From Neelides folsomi (taxonomy: Eukaryota > Arthropoda > Collembola > Neelipleona > Neelidae): DNA of 64,000 nt. Below the pieces are notes generated by a model. That model was not told where the DNA came from and made no database searches. It worked only from the letters and a program-made list of their open reading frames with translations. Positions 40,812 to 52,787 of the stretch are shown piece after piece. The translations under genes and the position numbers were made by a program. Positions within the stretch are counted from its first letter, which is position 1; each line of letters opens with the position of its first letter. The stretch spans positions 1-64,000 of the forward strand of contig JAQGBZ010000047.1 in assembly GCA_034687125.1 (NCBI GenBank), read 5' to 3'.

Positions 40812-43800
40812 TCAAGGGGGAGATTCTTCCAGGATTTCCCCACTCGTGCTTTCAATTCCGAAGGAGGATCGACTGGACTTGTCCGAATTCCTTTGAACCT
40901 CCCCCCGTCGGTAGTCCGGCCTGAGGAGGAATCTGGAACTGGAGTCACAAATGCTTGGTTCTGAGTCGAAATGGACCGAAGTTCCCTTAGCCGACTCTTT
41001 TCTCTTCCGGGGTTTCTTTGAGTGGTTCCCCGGTTGTGAATTGAAGGGGTCGAGCACCAGCTCGTCAGCCCACAAGTTCTGACTCGATCGCCCTGATTGT
41101 CCACTTTGAGACACAGTTGGATTCCCCGTGTATTGGACAGATCCTCCTACCAACTGCTATAAAATTATTAATTATTAAACAATAATAAAAATTTGATAAA
41201 AGGGAAAGTTTTATTCAAAAGATTAAATGTTAAATCAATTAAATGTCCAATGAAATATATAGATTTTTTTAGAAAATTACCCTTGAAGTTTCCTCGTAAG
41301 CCGCCGTTCCCCGACCATCGCAATACTCCTGGTATTGAGAAATCACGCAGAGGAGCACGTAGATCTAAACATGAAATGTAATGAACCAAAACTCAATTAG
41401 AAAACTCCGTGTCTCCAAAAATCCAATTGTGGTAAAGTAAAGATTGAATGTTTTCGCGGATTGTTCACCTACATTGATTGAAATAATGATAAAGTCGAGG
41501 ATGATCGTAAAAAGGGTGATTGAATTCCCGTGGTTGTCGTGAGGTTCCCCGTCCTCGACGATAGCCAAACTTCCTGTGTGAGAGATCTGGAAGAAATGCC
41601 CTCATTTCCTCATCAACATTTTGATTCAATTGACTAATGGGATTTACCATGATGTGTATCACTGTGTATGTGTCAATGGCTGTGTGGATTGGCACGATGA
41701 TTATCCAAGGCAAAAGAAGATTCTTCTTTTCCTTCAATACATATTACATATATAATATACAGTACATATACCGGGTTAAGACCTTAAGACCAATTCCAAT
41801 GAGAATACAAAACAAGCTGAATGATATTGAGTTAAATATTTAACTTGGTTATGGTATTAAATAAACCTGGCACTAAAATCAGTATAAATATGGTATTTAT
41901 ACACATACTATAAATGCTAATATTTAGTTATAATATTAACCCACCATTTTCAATCCGAAAATTAAGAGAATTGTGGCAAAGAACCCAATGACTTCGCATG
42001 TAAAATCCAACAGAAGTACGAAAATCGTCCCTTGAAAGATTTTTACATTTAAATTACTCAATTTCCAAATTGTTATTCATTGAGAATAGTTTTAAATTTT
42101 TAGAGAGAAATTACCATATGAATTGTTTGGTGGTGGTTCGCTATTTGGAAACATTTCTTCATTTTCTCCATTTTTATTCGTACTGGCATTGTTTTGGAGG
42201 TTATTTTGATTGTCGAAGACGCCTTTGCCTTCATGGTACGCCCAATTGCCCGTTAGTAAGGCGAAAGTGAAGAAGTAAATCTGGAATCAATGAAACATCC
42301 TCATTTATCTAAATTTATTTAATCAAAAATTAAATTTAAATCTATCTATTTTTTCCTCTTCATTTCTCTTCACATTTGCTTAATAAATATTTGGTCATTC
42401 ATGAGCATGAATGATCTTCAAGAATTTAATATATAACACATGTGAGCGCTACTCAATCTTTGTTCTGAATGCTTGTAAGATACGGATGTATATGAATGTG
42501 ACATAAATGATATGGTTCCGACATATTGGATTTTTTGTATAAAATAGATATTGGTCGAGGGGTGAATTTCAAAAAGCTCCGTGTAGAACTTGTCTTTAGG
42601 TCGTGAATAATCTATTGGGTAGTATTTCCTTTTCCTCCACGTCGTGCCCTTTTGATAGATCCCTGAGTTATTGAAGAAGAACAGATGGGCCGAGGAAGAT
42701 AGTTGAAATATGCATAATACGAAACATTCCCATTCCATGCACTACATTTTCTTTCACCGCTATTATAATATATATATGAAATATAAAACCAAGAGTATGA
42801 AAATATAAATATATAATATGTATATTTCAATTTTCACCACTAGTATAATATATCTAATAAGTATTTAAATATGTAAGTACATTACATTGTAATATTCCAC
42901 AAATGGAGAAAGTGAAATGTATTGATCTTTTTATTTCTTTTGCATGAATAACTATTTCTTTTCCCTATTGTTCGGTCGGTTCTTCTTTAATACGCGTCCC
43001 GAGTCAAAGGTTTGAAAACAATTTGTCCCGAATATTAATGGGCCCTGTTTCAAATGATTAATTGAGCGGAGTCCATTGAGCCCCTTGATACTTTGGTTTG
43101 ATTGCCAACACGGTGGGTGGATTTCTGGGTCAAGGGATTCAATGGGGAATTGCGGACATTTAAGATCTTCTACCTGGATATACAGATATTGACTTACTTA
43201 TGAATCAAATGAATCTATATTAGTATATGCCCCAATGCCCTTTGATACACTACAACATATATTACTGTCTAATACCTATGTACCACTAAGGCAAGTTCCC
43301 ATTATCATAAGTACATCTAGACCATGTAACTAACTACCTTATACTAATTGTAAGACGTTTACTAAATATCATATCCTTTTACTTATACGTACTATATAAG
43401 CATGTACATAGTTGATCAAACTTACTTTTAGTCAGTCCATAGGTATATCCGTTCTAAATTCAGTTTTATATTTAATAATTAAATTTATCTGGGTTTTTAC
43501 AAGTCGAGCCTGGCGAGGTCTTCTACAAAGATTTATGGAATGTGATAAGGATTTCTAGTGTCTGCTAGAACAGCACTTTCATTCTTCCCTTTCAGAATTA
43601 AAAAACCTTTTGAAATGAGGAAAACTTTCCCAAACTAATAAAGATGCTGATGTGGAGGAAAGAGGGAATTTGTCCGAAGGAAATTCGACCTCTTATTCAA
43701 ACAGACCCAATTTCAAAGTTAATTCTTCAAACCCAAGTCAAAATGACTTCTAGACTCCTACGCGAATCAAAAGGGAAAAACTCCATTTGATTCCAAATGT

Positions 43801-46800
43801 CCGTATTTCAGCTTTGTGCCAACGCCGTACATCATTAATGAGTTAACATGGTATTGTAAAAAGAACCATGAACACAGTAAAAGATTAAACATCTAATGTA
43901 CAGAATTTTTATGTATTATTTTTAAATTTCAAACTCTAATATAGAGAGTTCGAAATTTGACGTAGCGTAGTGGACGACTTAGCGTAAGAGAATTCTTACG
44001 TTCGACTCCTCCCCTTTTGACCAAAACCTTACGCTACGACTTGCAAGGAGACGTAAGGAAGCGATCCTTACGTCGAGCCACTACGCTCGACTTAAGACCG
44101 TAAAAACTGCGAACATAAGGAACCAACTTTTAATTATTATAATATAATTTTATTTCTCATAATTCTTATCATATCCAATTATCTTTAAAATAATCCAAAA
44201 GTTGTTTAAATTTAATTGTATTTGAAAATATGGCCAGTCCAACAGAAAAAATAAACAATTTTACTAAAAATAGAATAAGTCTTTATGAATCTTTGTCATT
44301 TTTAGAGAAAGAGGGTGACTTTCAACATTTCACGCGATTTAATGTTGATAAAAATCGCCTTACAACTCAACCCTTGGCAGTTGGGAAACGACACTTGGAA
44401 CGATGTGACTAAAGAGCTTAAAGAAAAGGTCCAATTTGAAATCTGCTCAAGAACAGCAAAGAATCGGATTACGACCCTTGTGCAACAGTTAGAAAAGGAA
44501 GATTTAAAATCAATGTATGCCCATTTCAATTATTAATGATAGTAAATAAATATTACGTCATTTATACTAATTATTAACTGGTACAGAAGAAGAAAAAACT
44601 GAAAAGGTGACGTTAATTCGTGAAGTAAAATTGATGCAAGAACAGGAAAATTCAACTCTCATCGATGTAATCGGGCCTGACTCAAAAATCGACGATTTAG
44701 CTGACAGCATCAGAGAAAAAATTAAAACGTGCAAAGAAGAAAGAAAATTGGCCGATCAACAACGAGATCTTGATTTAGCTAAAAGTAGTCATTTAATAAA
44801 TTGTACTTACGAATAATTAATATATTTCATGTATATTGATTTAATTAGATGTTCCTCTTGAACCAACAAATTCACATGTAAAGAGAACTCGAATTTCACT
44901 TGAAGAAGAAATGATTGCAAAAAAACATGCACATTACATGGAAATGGAAGTTAAACGAATCAAAAAATTTGAAAAGGAATCAAAAAAGAAGGAATTCGAA
45001 TTTGAAGCGAAAAGATTTGCTCTGGAACAAGAAAGAGAAACAAGGCAAGCCGACGAAGCCAAACGAAGAGATAAAATTATGATTTCAATGTGAGAATTGT
45101 TAAAATCGGTTGTTTCAAAAAAAAGTGAACAAATAAATCATTATTGATTTTTATTAAATATTGAGATATTCTTCTAATTGAAATGGGTCACATTGATAAA
45201 AATCACTCACTTGGCTTCTATATAAGCAAGCATGACAATTAGTCAAAATTGCTACATGATAAATTTTTCTCATTGGTTGTAATATTTTTAAATTTTTTTC
45301 ATAGTCAAGAAATGCAAATAATTGAATTATTTTGCCAAATTCATATTTTACGCTCACTCTTAAAGCTGACATTTGAGAATTAAATATCTTATGTCTATTA
45401 CTGAGTACTCTATGCTTTTTATACCCAACAACTATAAACTTTTGATTCGAATAGCTGCGGAAAAGACGCCAAAAACCAGTCCTGCGCAATTTAGCAAAAT
45501 CACTGCGAAACGGACGTCTACGAGCCAGCACTGCCAATTGGACTCCCATATTCAAGAAGCGTGTGGCTTACAAGTTTGGCCATTTCAAATAATTTATATT
45601 TTTCCTTAATTGTTACATGGTTAGCTAAGTTTTAACATATATACTCCATTTTTATACATCTTTGTGTTTAATAGAAAATTAAATTAATATTGGAAGGTAT
45701 CAAAATTCGTGACATCACTGTGTATATAATTGATTATCCAAAAAATTATTCTTGAAAGCGCTGTTTCTTCACGATTGAATGTTTTAATTAAGTCGAACAA
45801 TCGATTTGGATAGCATAATCGTCTTAATAAAATGCATAAACCTTCCAAACCTAAAATTAAATAATTGAAAATAGTTTTAATTTAATGCAATGTGAAAATC
45901 AATATGCATAATGTTTAGGTTTAATTTAAATACCTTTAAACTGATCTCCTTTTCGAGTTCTACACTTATTTGGCAGTTGTAAAGCGGTGCATAATCTGAT
46001 TATATCCTGCTTTTCAAATCTAAACAATCTTTTGCACTCTTCAGTTTTAAACGCATTAAGATTAAAAGGTTTACGACTATGTAATCTTACTTTCTGTAAC
46101 CTTTTAAGCCTTTTTAAAGTTAAGTAAGTTTGAGTATTTATGTTTTTAATACAAAGAAGTAATGTTCATTAAAACTGATTCTTAAAAAGAAATAGGTGTA
46201 TGATTGTAAGAACTCATTGAAATTAACAATTTAAATCGCACGATAATGAAGTTTTATATCCTTTCGCTAACATTAAGTCATTTTTCAAACTCTCGAACGT
46301 AAGCGTAGTGTAGTGATTGACGTAGCGTAGTGAGCGCACTACGCTACGCAAAATTTCAAACTCTCTATTATTATATTTAGTCAGTATATCACTATATGTA
46401 TTTATTATGCATATTTAAATATATACAAGATTTATGAATACAATGCGTGTAATTTGTGGAATTTCTCTTGGTATTTTGTATATTTGTAGTGTGAGTCTCA
46501 AGTACGTGCCTTTGTGCATTCATTGAAGGTATTCCAGAAAGGTATTTTTCTCAAGATACTGAAAATATTTTCTCAAAGAGTGTTGTTGTGGGAATTTTAC
46601 CAAATGAAGTTTTGAAACATTTGAAAGAAATAATAGATCTATTATAGGTAAATATAAAGAGAAATAAAGAGAAAGGTAGGAAGCCTCCTTGGAATGTAAT
46701 ATATATTGTAGAGTATATGTACATATTACCATATATTTATATCATTGGATTACATTTAAGTATAAATTGTATTTATACTTGTACATTTCATACCATCATA

Positions 46801-49800
46801 TCATACCTGGGCATATTGAACTCATACATGAATATTATAAAGGGTATACACTAGTATACAGGTATACAAGTCTAGTATCGCAACATATGGTATAAATATT
46901 TTATACTGGAAAAGGGGGAAAATAGAAAAAAATATTTTACTTTCAAGGTCTCATAATTTCAACTTATTGTTCACTTGTCAAGATATCATATTTGTCTCAA
47001 GAGAAAAATTCTCCTTCGCGATTTGCCCATAAAGAACTTGCGGAAATCTCCATTTCTTTTTCTTTGAACCCATTTCCATGGAGAGGTAAATAAATAATAT
47101 ACAACTTTGCATGATTAATAATTCATCTCTCCAACTTCTCGATTTTATCCTTTTTATTAAAAGTCTCCTAGAATCCTCCAAAGGTCTGACGATGTTTTAG
47201 GAAAGTGTCGGAGCGAGCGAGTGGTTCAATTCCCATCCCTTTCCTATCCATCAACCCAAATGTCATCAATTCCTTTCATTTTTTATCCATTATTAAGTCT
47301 ACGAGGGAAGTTCTTGAAAGACCAAATCAAAACTCCTACCTTCCTCAATGGAGGTAAAAAAGCTAATATTTATCCACTTTCTTGATGGAAACAAACACAC
47401 GTGGTGGTGGGGAGATTGGACCCGACCGATTGGGAAACTTTCATCCAAAGAGGAGGAATCGATGGGGGGAATCTTTCCTACTTTCCACACTTTCCTCATC
47501 CCGTGTCAGATTTCACGCGAGTCCTCATCACAATCTTCCACTCCGCAGCCCTCAATCCCAAACATTCCCCCCAACACAACAAATAAAACATTCCGCTAAT
47601 CAACTTCAACTTCTGCCCATCCATCCAAAATTAATCATTTTATATAATAAATTGGAATACTAAAGATATTAATTATTAATTAATTCATAGTTGCGATTTG
47701 ATTAATGGATGACCAATAATTGATTAAGTTGGATTTTGGTATATTGAGATTTTCCTATGCTCAAATTTTGATGGTGTTTGGGAAAGGAATTAAAGTAGAA
47801 ATGTTTTTAATTGGTAAATGGAAAGTGGTTTTGCAAAATGAGCTTCTTCTACTGACTGTGGGGTATCTCGAATCTGGGGATTTGTAAAATTGTGTAAGTG
47901 GTGAATTGGCGAAGTTATCAGCGGAGAGTAAAAGCTTTCCCTTTTTTCATCCATTTCTAAAAGGTTTTGAGAGAATGGGAAGAATGGGAACGCCCAGCAG
48001 CATCATTTTATGCCTATCAGAATGAGTCAAATCAACTTCCGATCCGACGGATTAAACAAACTAAACTTATGAAGATTTAAAACCTTTTCCCCTTGTTTCC
48101 CCCACCACACCACATCAACCTATAAATTTCTATCTTTCATTCTCGTCCATTTTGAGGAGAATTTCATAAGTAGCTAAAATTACAAAGCATGAAAAGTAGA
48201 TTAAACATAATTTTTAAACCATTTAGAGCCGATTTTAATTTTTGATCCTTCAACTCGGGATTTATATTCTTTTTTGCACTTAACTTTATTTAAATTTGAT
48301 CTCTGGGATTAATTAATGAACTATGTAATAGGATCATTTTAATAATTTTTGATTTTAGCAACGTGGGAATTTCCTATATGTAATTTCCATCGATATATAT
48401 TTTAAATGTGAATTTAAGAATTTGGCTTTGAGTTGAGAAAGTTGAGTTTAGTGAGGTCGGTGATGAATTTAAACTTTTCCCAGACTCATCTCTTTACGAT
48501 CCGCTACATGGGGGAATTCACCACGGACTTTTTTATTTAAAAACTTCAAACATGAGTGAATCAACTTTCAAATCTTTTTTCCCCAAATCACATTAGTGAA
48601 TAAAAAAGTTGAAACTTTTTGATACACCGACACCAACGGAATTCCCTTTGGCCAAGCTTTGGCTTAAAGGGCTCATTGTGAGAAGAATAAATTCATAATT
48701 TTGGAAGAAAGAAAAGAATTTAATTACATGACTGTCTAGTGTCTCTAGATATAATAAAAAGGACCATTCTTATCTTTATATGTTTAATAAACAATTCATT
48801 ACCACTATAAATATAATTCCTTTCTAAACATTATTTTCATTTTTGGGGAGATGAGAGCTTTTTTAATTTAAAGGAACGAGTTTTCCTGAACATCATTTCA
48901 CTCTCATCCCTCCCTTAGTAATATAAAATGGACTTATTTCAAATCTGAATACGTATTTATAAATAGTTAAGGAAGATTCAATTGGTAGGAATTGTAACTT
49001 GAAAGGTTTTTCTGGGCGAGCCACGGAGTTCCTCGTTAGCTCATTTCTCTAGAGGAAAATTAAAAGAAAGTTATGGGGAAATGTAATTAATCAACTTCCC
49101 AACAAATGAACTCCCAACAAATGAAGGAAGACGGCCGCCTTTTTCCAAACTCTCAACATTAAAACGGAAGGCGGAAGTTCGGGTTTTCTTGCTGTCTTTC
49201 TCAACAACCAGACGAGGTTGTGAATTCACAAACCCGTTGGATATTCTTTTGAAAAAATTATTATTAATTTTGTCGTAATTGCTAAACTTCCCTCGGTGTC
49301 TTACATCGTTGAGTAGTTAATGATATCTCTGCATAGAAAAACAAGTTGATGTGATCCTGGATCCCAAAGCGATATTTTGATTAAAATTAAAACCCCTTGG
49401 CAGAACACAAAGATTGACAAATTGATACGGAAATGAGGAATTGATTCGATCTCCCTTAAATTGGATTTAAAAGAGCTAAAAGTGTAATAGGATCAAAATT
49501 GTCAATTTCAATCTGTTTTTCATCAATTGGACTTCAAATCTTCGAGAAATTAATGTAAACGATTGAATGACATTGAGGAATAGGGAGGACGGAGAGATGG
49601 AAATACAAATATACAAATTTTCTTAAATCATCTTTTTCTACTTAATGTTGATACATAATTTTATATTTGATCAATTTAAGTCTTGTAATATATTAACTGA
49701 TTAACTCTTAGGTTTAATGTGAAAAGCTGAGCTTTATTGCTTTGGTTCATGAAGATCTTTAAAAATCCAATCAGTTTCCCAATTCTCATTTTGAGGATGA

Positions 49801-52787
49801 AAGGGACTAAGATGAAGAGGTCAAATTGATTCGATTCGAGGAAATCTCTAATTAGGATTTCTCCCGAAGCCCCTAATCTTTCCCCCTCAGAAACCATTTA
49901 TTTGTTCTCAAACCTCTCATTTCTTTTATCTACTTACGACATTATATTAAAATACATATTAACAATTAGCGCATTTAATTACATAATTCTCTTTACTCCT
50001 CCCTTCAACAAAATGGAAATCGGGAATGGTTAATTTTCGAGGGGGCAAAAAGTATTTGTGTAATGATGATATTTTAAAAGTAATTGAGACATGAAGTGAA
50101 AATCAATTTCTGTTTCTTCCACGGAACCAACAGAGAGAAGAATCAAAATCAGAACCAGGAAAGATTTTACCAAAAGACATTTCCCACTTTTATATTTACT
50201 TTTATTTCCAGTCACACGCGGACTCATTACTTCCGCCAATTGGAAGTCGTAAAGGAAGAATCAATCCACTAAAACATCCCTTCCATTCCAACTCTTAAAA
50301 ATTGATTTAATATCAAAATTAATTCAATCCTCCCCTTTACAATTCACTTCTATTTTCTTATATTTCAATTTGGGATGATTGAATAAAATTTGTCTTGTAC
50401 AAGTTGCTCTTTATTCTATAATTTTACAAGGCATTATATATACTTTTGTACAATATACATATAAGAAATCATATATCTTTGAATCCCAATTCCCAATGTA
50501 GTAACAAGTAGTCTTTTGGAACGAGCGGATATATACTTTACATTTAGTATAAGGCCGAAGATGGTATATGAGCATATCATTTGAGGTTATCATTATCCTT
50601 CCCAATCCTCAAACTCACCTTTATGATCATCCAAACCGACAATGGGAAGATTTAAGGAAAATAAATGATTCAGAAACATGGGCCGAAGACAAGGATAATG
50701 ATTGTGTAATATTAATCAAATGGTTTCGGCCTTTTCCAATTCTCAATAACTCCCCCGACTAAATGTAAGTAATAGATAAAAAGAAGAATATGAGCATTAA
50801 AAATCTTTATATATAAAAGATCTTTAATAGTATAGCCAAAAGTAATATTAAAGCTGTGGGTCGGCGGATTTATTATTTATTCACATCCTTCATCCCAAAT
50901 GGAGAAACCTTTAATTTCCCTTCCATAATTTGATTAAATGAGAAAATGAAGAATGAAGAAAAATGTGTCTTGTATATTAAAAATGTCTGTCTTAAATGCA
51001 AGTTTTCATGTTCTTTTAATGGAGTTGTAAATTATGAAGACTTTCCTCCATCTCTCAACTTATTTCTTCAAATGAGAAACAAGGGAGGCGGCGAGGAATA
51101 CCAAAAGCATTTAAGCCCAATGTTCTCACCAGGAAAATGGGAAATGGACGTGTAATGAAATTTGGAAATAAGGAAAATCCCCAAATTGAATTTATTATTT
51201 CTCATTTGAAAAGTGAGAGGCAAAGGATATTTGTCAAACGAAAGTTCTTGGGCCAAAAACAAATTGATGAAATTCTAATTTAATCTTAAGCCCTTTATGT
51301 AAAATATCTCTCTTTAATAAATATAGATTTAATAGATATATCTAAATCCTTATAGTTTGTTACGTCGTGAATATGTATACATTTACTACATGTAAGTACT
51401 TATGTATAAGTATATATACATATATAAATATATCACAGCCATTCAGTGCTCGTGTTTCCGAAATACACAATAAATAAATGTATCGCAATATAAATAATAT
51501 ATTTACCTTGACATGAACTTTACAGATGAAGTTTTAAGCTACTTTTATATTTAAAGGAAATAAGAATTCATCATTTACTCGGTCCCTAAGACTTACATAT
51601 ATACTAATATATTTATAAATACAAGACGTGTAGTAAAAGTTTCTATCAAATGGACTTATTCAAGTCCATGTGGTGAGAGAGAAGATTTTCTTTGGCTATG
51701 TGTGTGAAAAGAGTCCCTATGACCATTTATCATTGTCATCTCCAGAGAACTCTCAATATTTATTTTATCATTTATTCTCCTTCTCCCCCGCAAATTCCCA
51801 TTCACCAAATTTTTGAAATCAATTCATTTACAATTTCCCTTCAATTTTAAAACATTTACTCAATTACGATATAAATACTCTAAATACTAATATTACAATA
51901 CTTTAAACTGCATGAATCCAAGATGTGCATGTAACTAACTAGATTTATCTTTTAATGCGAAAAATGGATGTAGAGTAAAAAAAAGGTGTTTAAGATTCAT
52001 CCCATTCCCTCCAAATGTGTTTAGTCCTTTTGGGAAAGTTGCAAGGAAAAAGTTGTGTTTAAAGTGATATTTGAAATAGAAGCACTTTGGAAGGAGGCGG
52101 AATGTGTGGGGCGAACGGGGGAGTTTCGGAGTTGTCCCGGCCAAACACCTTCAAACACCCCTTTGAAGATCCCCGAAATGTAAGGGCTTTTTAATAGCTC
52201 AAATGCAATTAAGATCCTCTCGCCCTCCGCGAGTAATTAAGACCAAGATCCGTCCTCAGCTCATCTTCACATCATAGAATGAAAACGTGCCGGGGATCTA
52301 ACTCTTAGTTTCCCATGGATCAACTCCACCCAGAACACAAGCTTAAATGGTTAAAACTAAAGTTCAATTAACCAACTTCAATTACCGCCATGTGCCCCAA
52401 TAACCTTCAATTACCTTCATTGATTAAAACACTCATGGAGCACATGTGTGAAATGGGTCTCATTAGTAGACAATCATTAGAAAATGATAATTTGGTTAAT
52501 TGCATTTAATTAGTCAAAGTTCGGAAAGGGATTCATAGTCGTTAAGTGTGCTGGTGTGAATTATGTGAAATTTGGTTAGCAAAGGCAGAATGATGAACAT
52601 GTGGGTTTATGCAGAAGTTGAGGTGATCAACTTCTTTGAAGCTTCTAGGGTTCTTGAAGGGGGGCTTATGGAATTCTCTGGGTTGTGGGAGTTTTGAGCA
52701 GTTTTGACTTACCAGGGTGTAAATGGAGCTTAAGAAGGCCCCCTTCCTCACCGACAACCGACAGCAGCATTTGTTCAAAATGGCCAT
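40812..52787 (-). CDS. Four-span membrane protein, LAPTM4-like or DUF4728-like
   Basis: Seven exons join in phase: 52713-52787, 42115-42280, 41945-42030, 41648-41731, 41473-41586, 41281-41364 and 40812-41156, giving 317 residues. The N-terminus MAILNKCCCRLSVRKGAF resembles the Cys-rich start followed by a charged turn in LAPTM-type proteins. Membrane spans lie near 17-36 (split by intron 1), 82-106, 115-137 and 159-182. A loop rich in Asn after span 1 carries possible glycosylation sites (NNAST, NNSYG). After span 4 come SQYQEYCDGRGTAAYEE and a long hydrophilic Ser-rich tail. A late endosomal/lysosomal or junctional membrane role is family-level guesswork. The exon 1 assignment rests on phase 0, a GTAAGT donor, and the way SSIYTL plus IYFFTFALLTG makes one continuous membrane span. 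Confidence 0.78.
43942..43973 (+). repeat. Left terminal inverted repeat of Harbinger element
   Basis: Begins TAGAGAGTTCGAAATTTG and ends with ACGTAGCGTAGTGG. It pairs with 46336-46367. Beyond it, to about 44105, lie further inverted copies of the ACGTAGCG/ACGTAAG motifs, including CCACTACGCTCGAC, which mirrors the inner end of this repeat. Confidence 0.85.
44230..45093 (+). pseudogene. Harbinger-associated SANT/Myb-like protein gene, frameshifted
   Basis: DNA-binding partner of Harbinger transposase in related elements. Segments: 44230 to about 44514, about 44587-44769, then 44851-45093 (TGA). The SANT/Myb-like core reads LQLNPWQLGNDTWNDVTKEL and FEICSRTAKNRITTLVQQLE. Exon 3 encodes a charged coiled-coil tail (KRFALEQERETRQADEAKRR). 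ATG 44230 starts one frame (MASPTEKINNF), but the SANT part is in the next frame. One base seems gained or lost near 44335, where HFTR in one frame meets RDLMLIKIALQ in the other. The exon 1/2 join is also out of phase with the best-looking sites. I read it as a decayed gene, with an unrecognised short intron as the alternative. Confidence 0.7.
45154..46165 (-). pseudogene. HARBI1-like transposase remnant, catalytic core deleted
   Basis: DDE nuclease of the PIF/Harbinger superfamily. The N-terminal part spans 45934 to about 46165 (KPFNLNAFKTEECKRLFRFE, LCTALQLPNKCRTRKGDQFK). It splices across 45851-45933 to 45684-45850 (GLEGLCILLRRLCYPNRLFD), where a stop follows at 45684. The C-terminal part resumes at 45555-45154 (NSQMSALRVSVKYEFGKIIQ, ending CDPFQLEEYL). 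Only about 130 bases separate the pieces, where roughly 150 residues bearing two of the three catalytic acids would be expected. In the C-terminal part, the usual GDPAY-like motif appears as RSYS just before NQKF. No initiator ATG was found in frame. Confidence 0.8.
46336..46367 (-). repeat. Right terminal inverted repeat of Harbinger element
   Basis: Read on the minus strand it starts TAGAGAGTTTGAAATTTT and runs to GCGTAGCGTAGTGC. Its inner half is palindromic with bases to its left (GCGTAGTG, four bases, CACTACGC). A further partial terminal copy, AAACTCTCGAACGTAAGCG, lies at about 46287-46305. Confidence 0.85.

Larger units (their letters stand above)
43942..46367. mobile_element. PIF/Harbinger DNA transposon, internally deleted
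   Basis: About 2.4 kb bounded by terminal inverted repeats. The left end TAGAGAGTTCGAAATTTG continues to ACGTAGCGTAGTG; the right end is its inverse with three changes over about 31 bases. Inside are two convergent genes, as usual for this superfamily: a SANT/Myb-like accessory gene on plus and a HARBI1-like transposase on minus. Both are damaged, and the transposase lacks its catalytic middle, so the copy cannot move on its own. A three-base target duplication could not be confirmed, because the flanks (CTAATA left, TTATTA right) are palindromic and ambiguous. Subterminal regions are full of ACGTAGCGTAG palindromes. Confidence 0.85.
42281..52712 (-). other. 10.4-kb first intron of the four-span gene
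   Basis: The intron runs from donor CTG/GTAAGT next to 52713 to acceptor TTCCAG next to 42280. It is AT-rich and contains the PIF/Harbinger element at 43942-46367. A moderately GC-rich patch at 47340-47600 has open frames on both strands but no family resemblance. Nothing else was recognised between 46.4 and 52.7 kb. If the distant exon 1 is wrong, the true 5' exon must lie elsewhere in this interval. Confidence 0.65.

Noticed and set aside
42418-42830. Minus open frames of 106 and 72 codons just upstream of the second exon of the four-span gene
   Set aside because: First considered as its 5' exon. They do not supply a first membrane span or a phase-0 donor, whereas the exon at 52713-52787 does both.
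47221-47240. GGTTCAATTCCC resembling a tRNA B box
   Set aside because: Upstream sequence cannot be folded into a cloverleaf and lacks an A box.
47299-47663. GC-richer patch with open frames on both strands
   Set aside because: No domain, no consistent splice sites, and frames on both strands are equally open. Probably composition alone.
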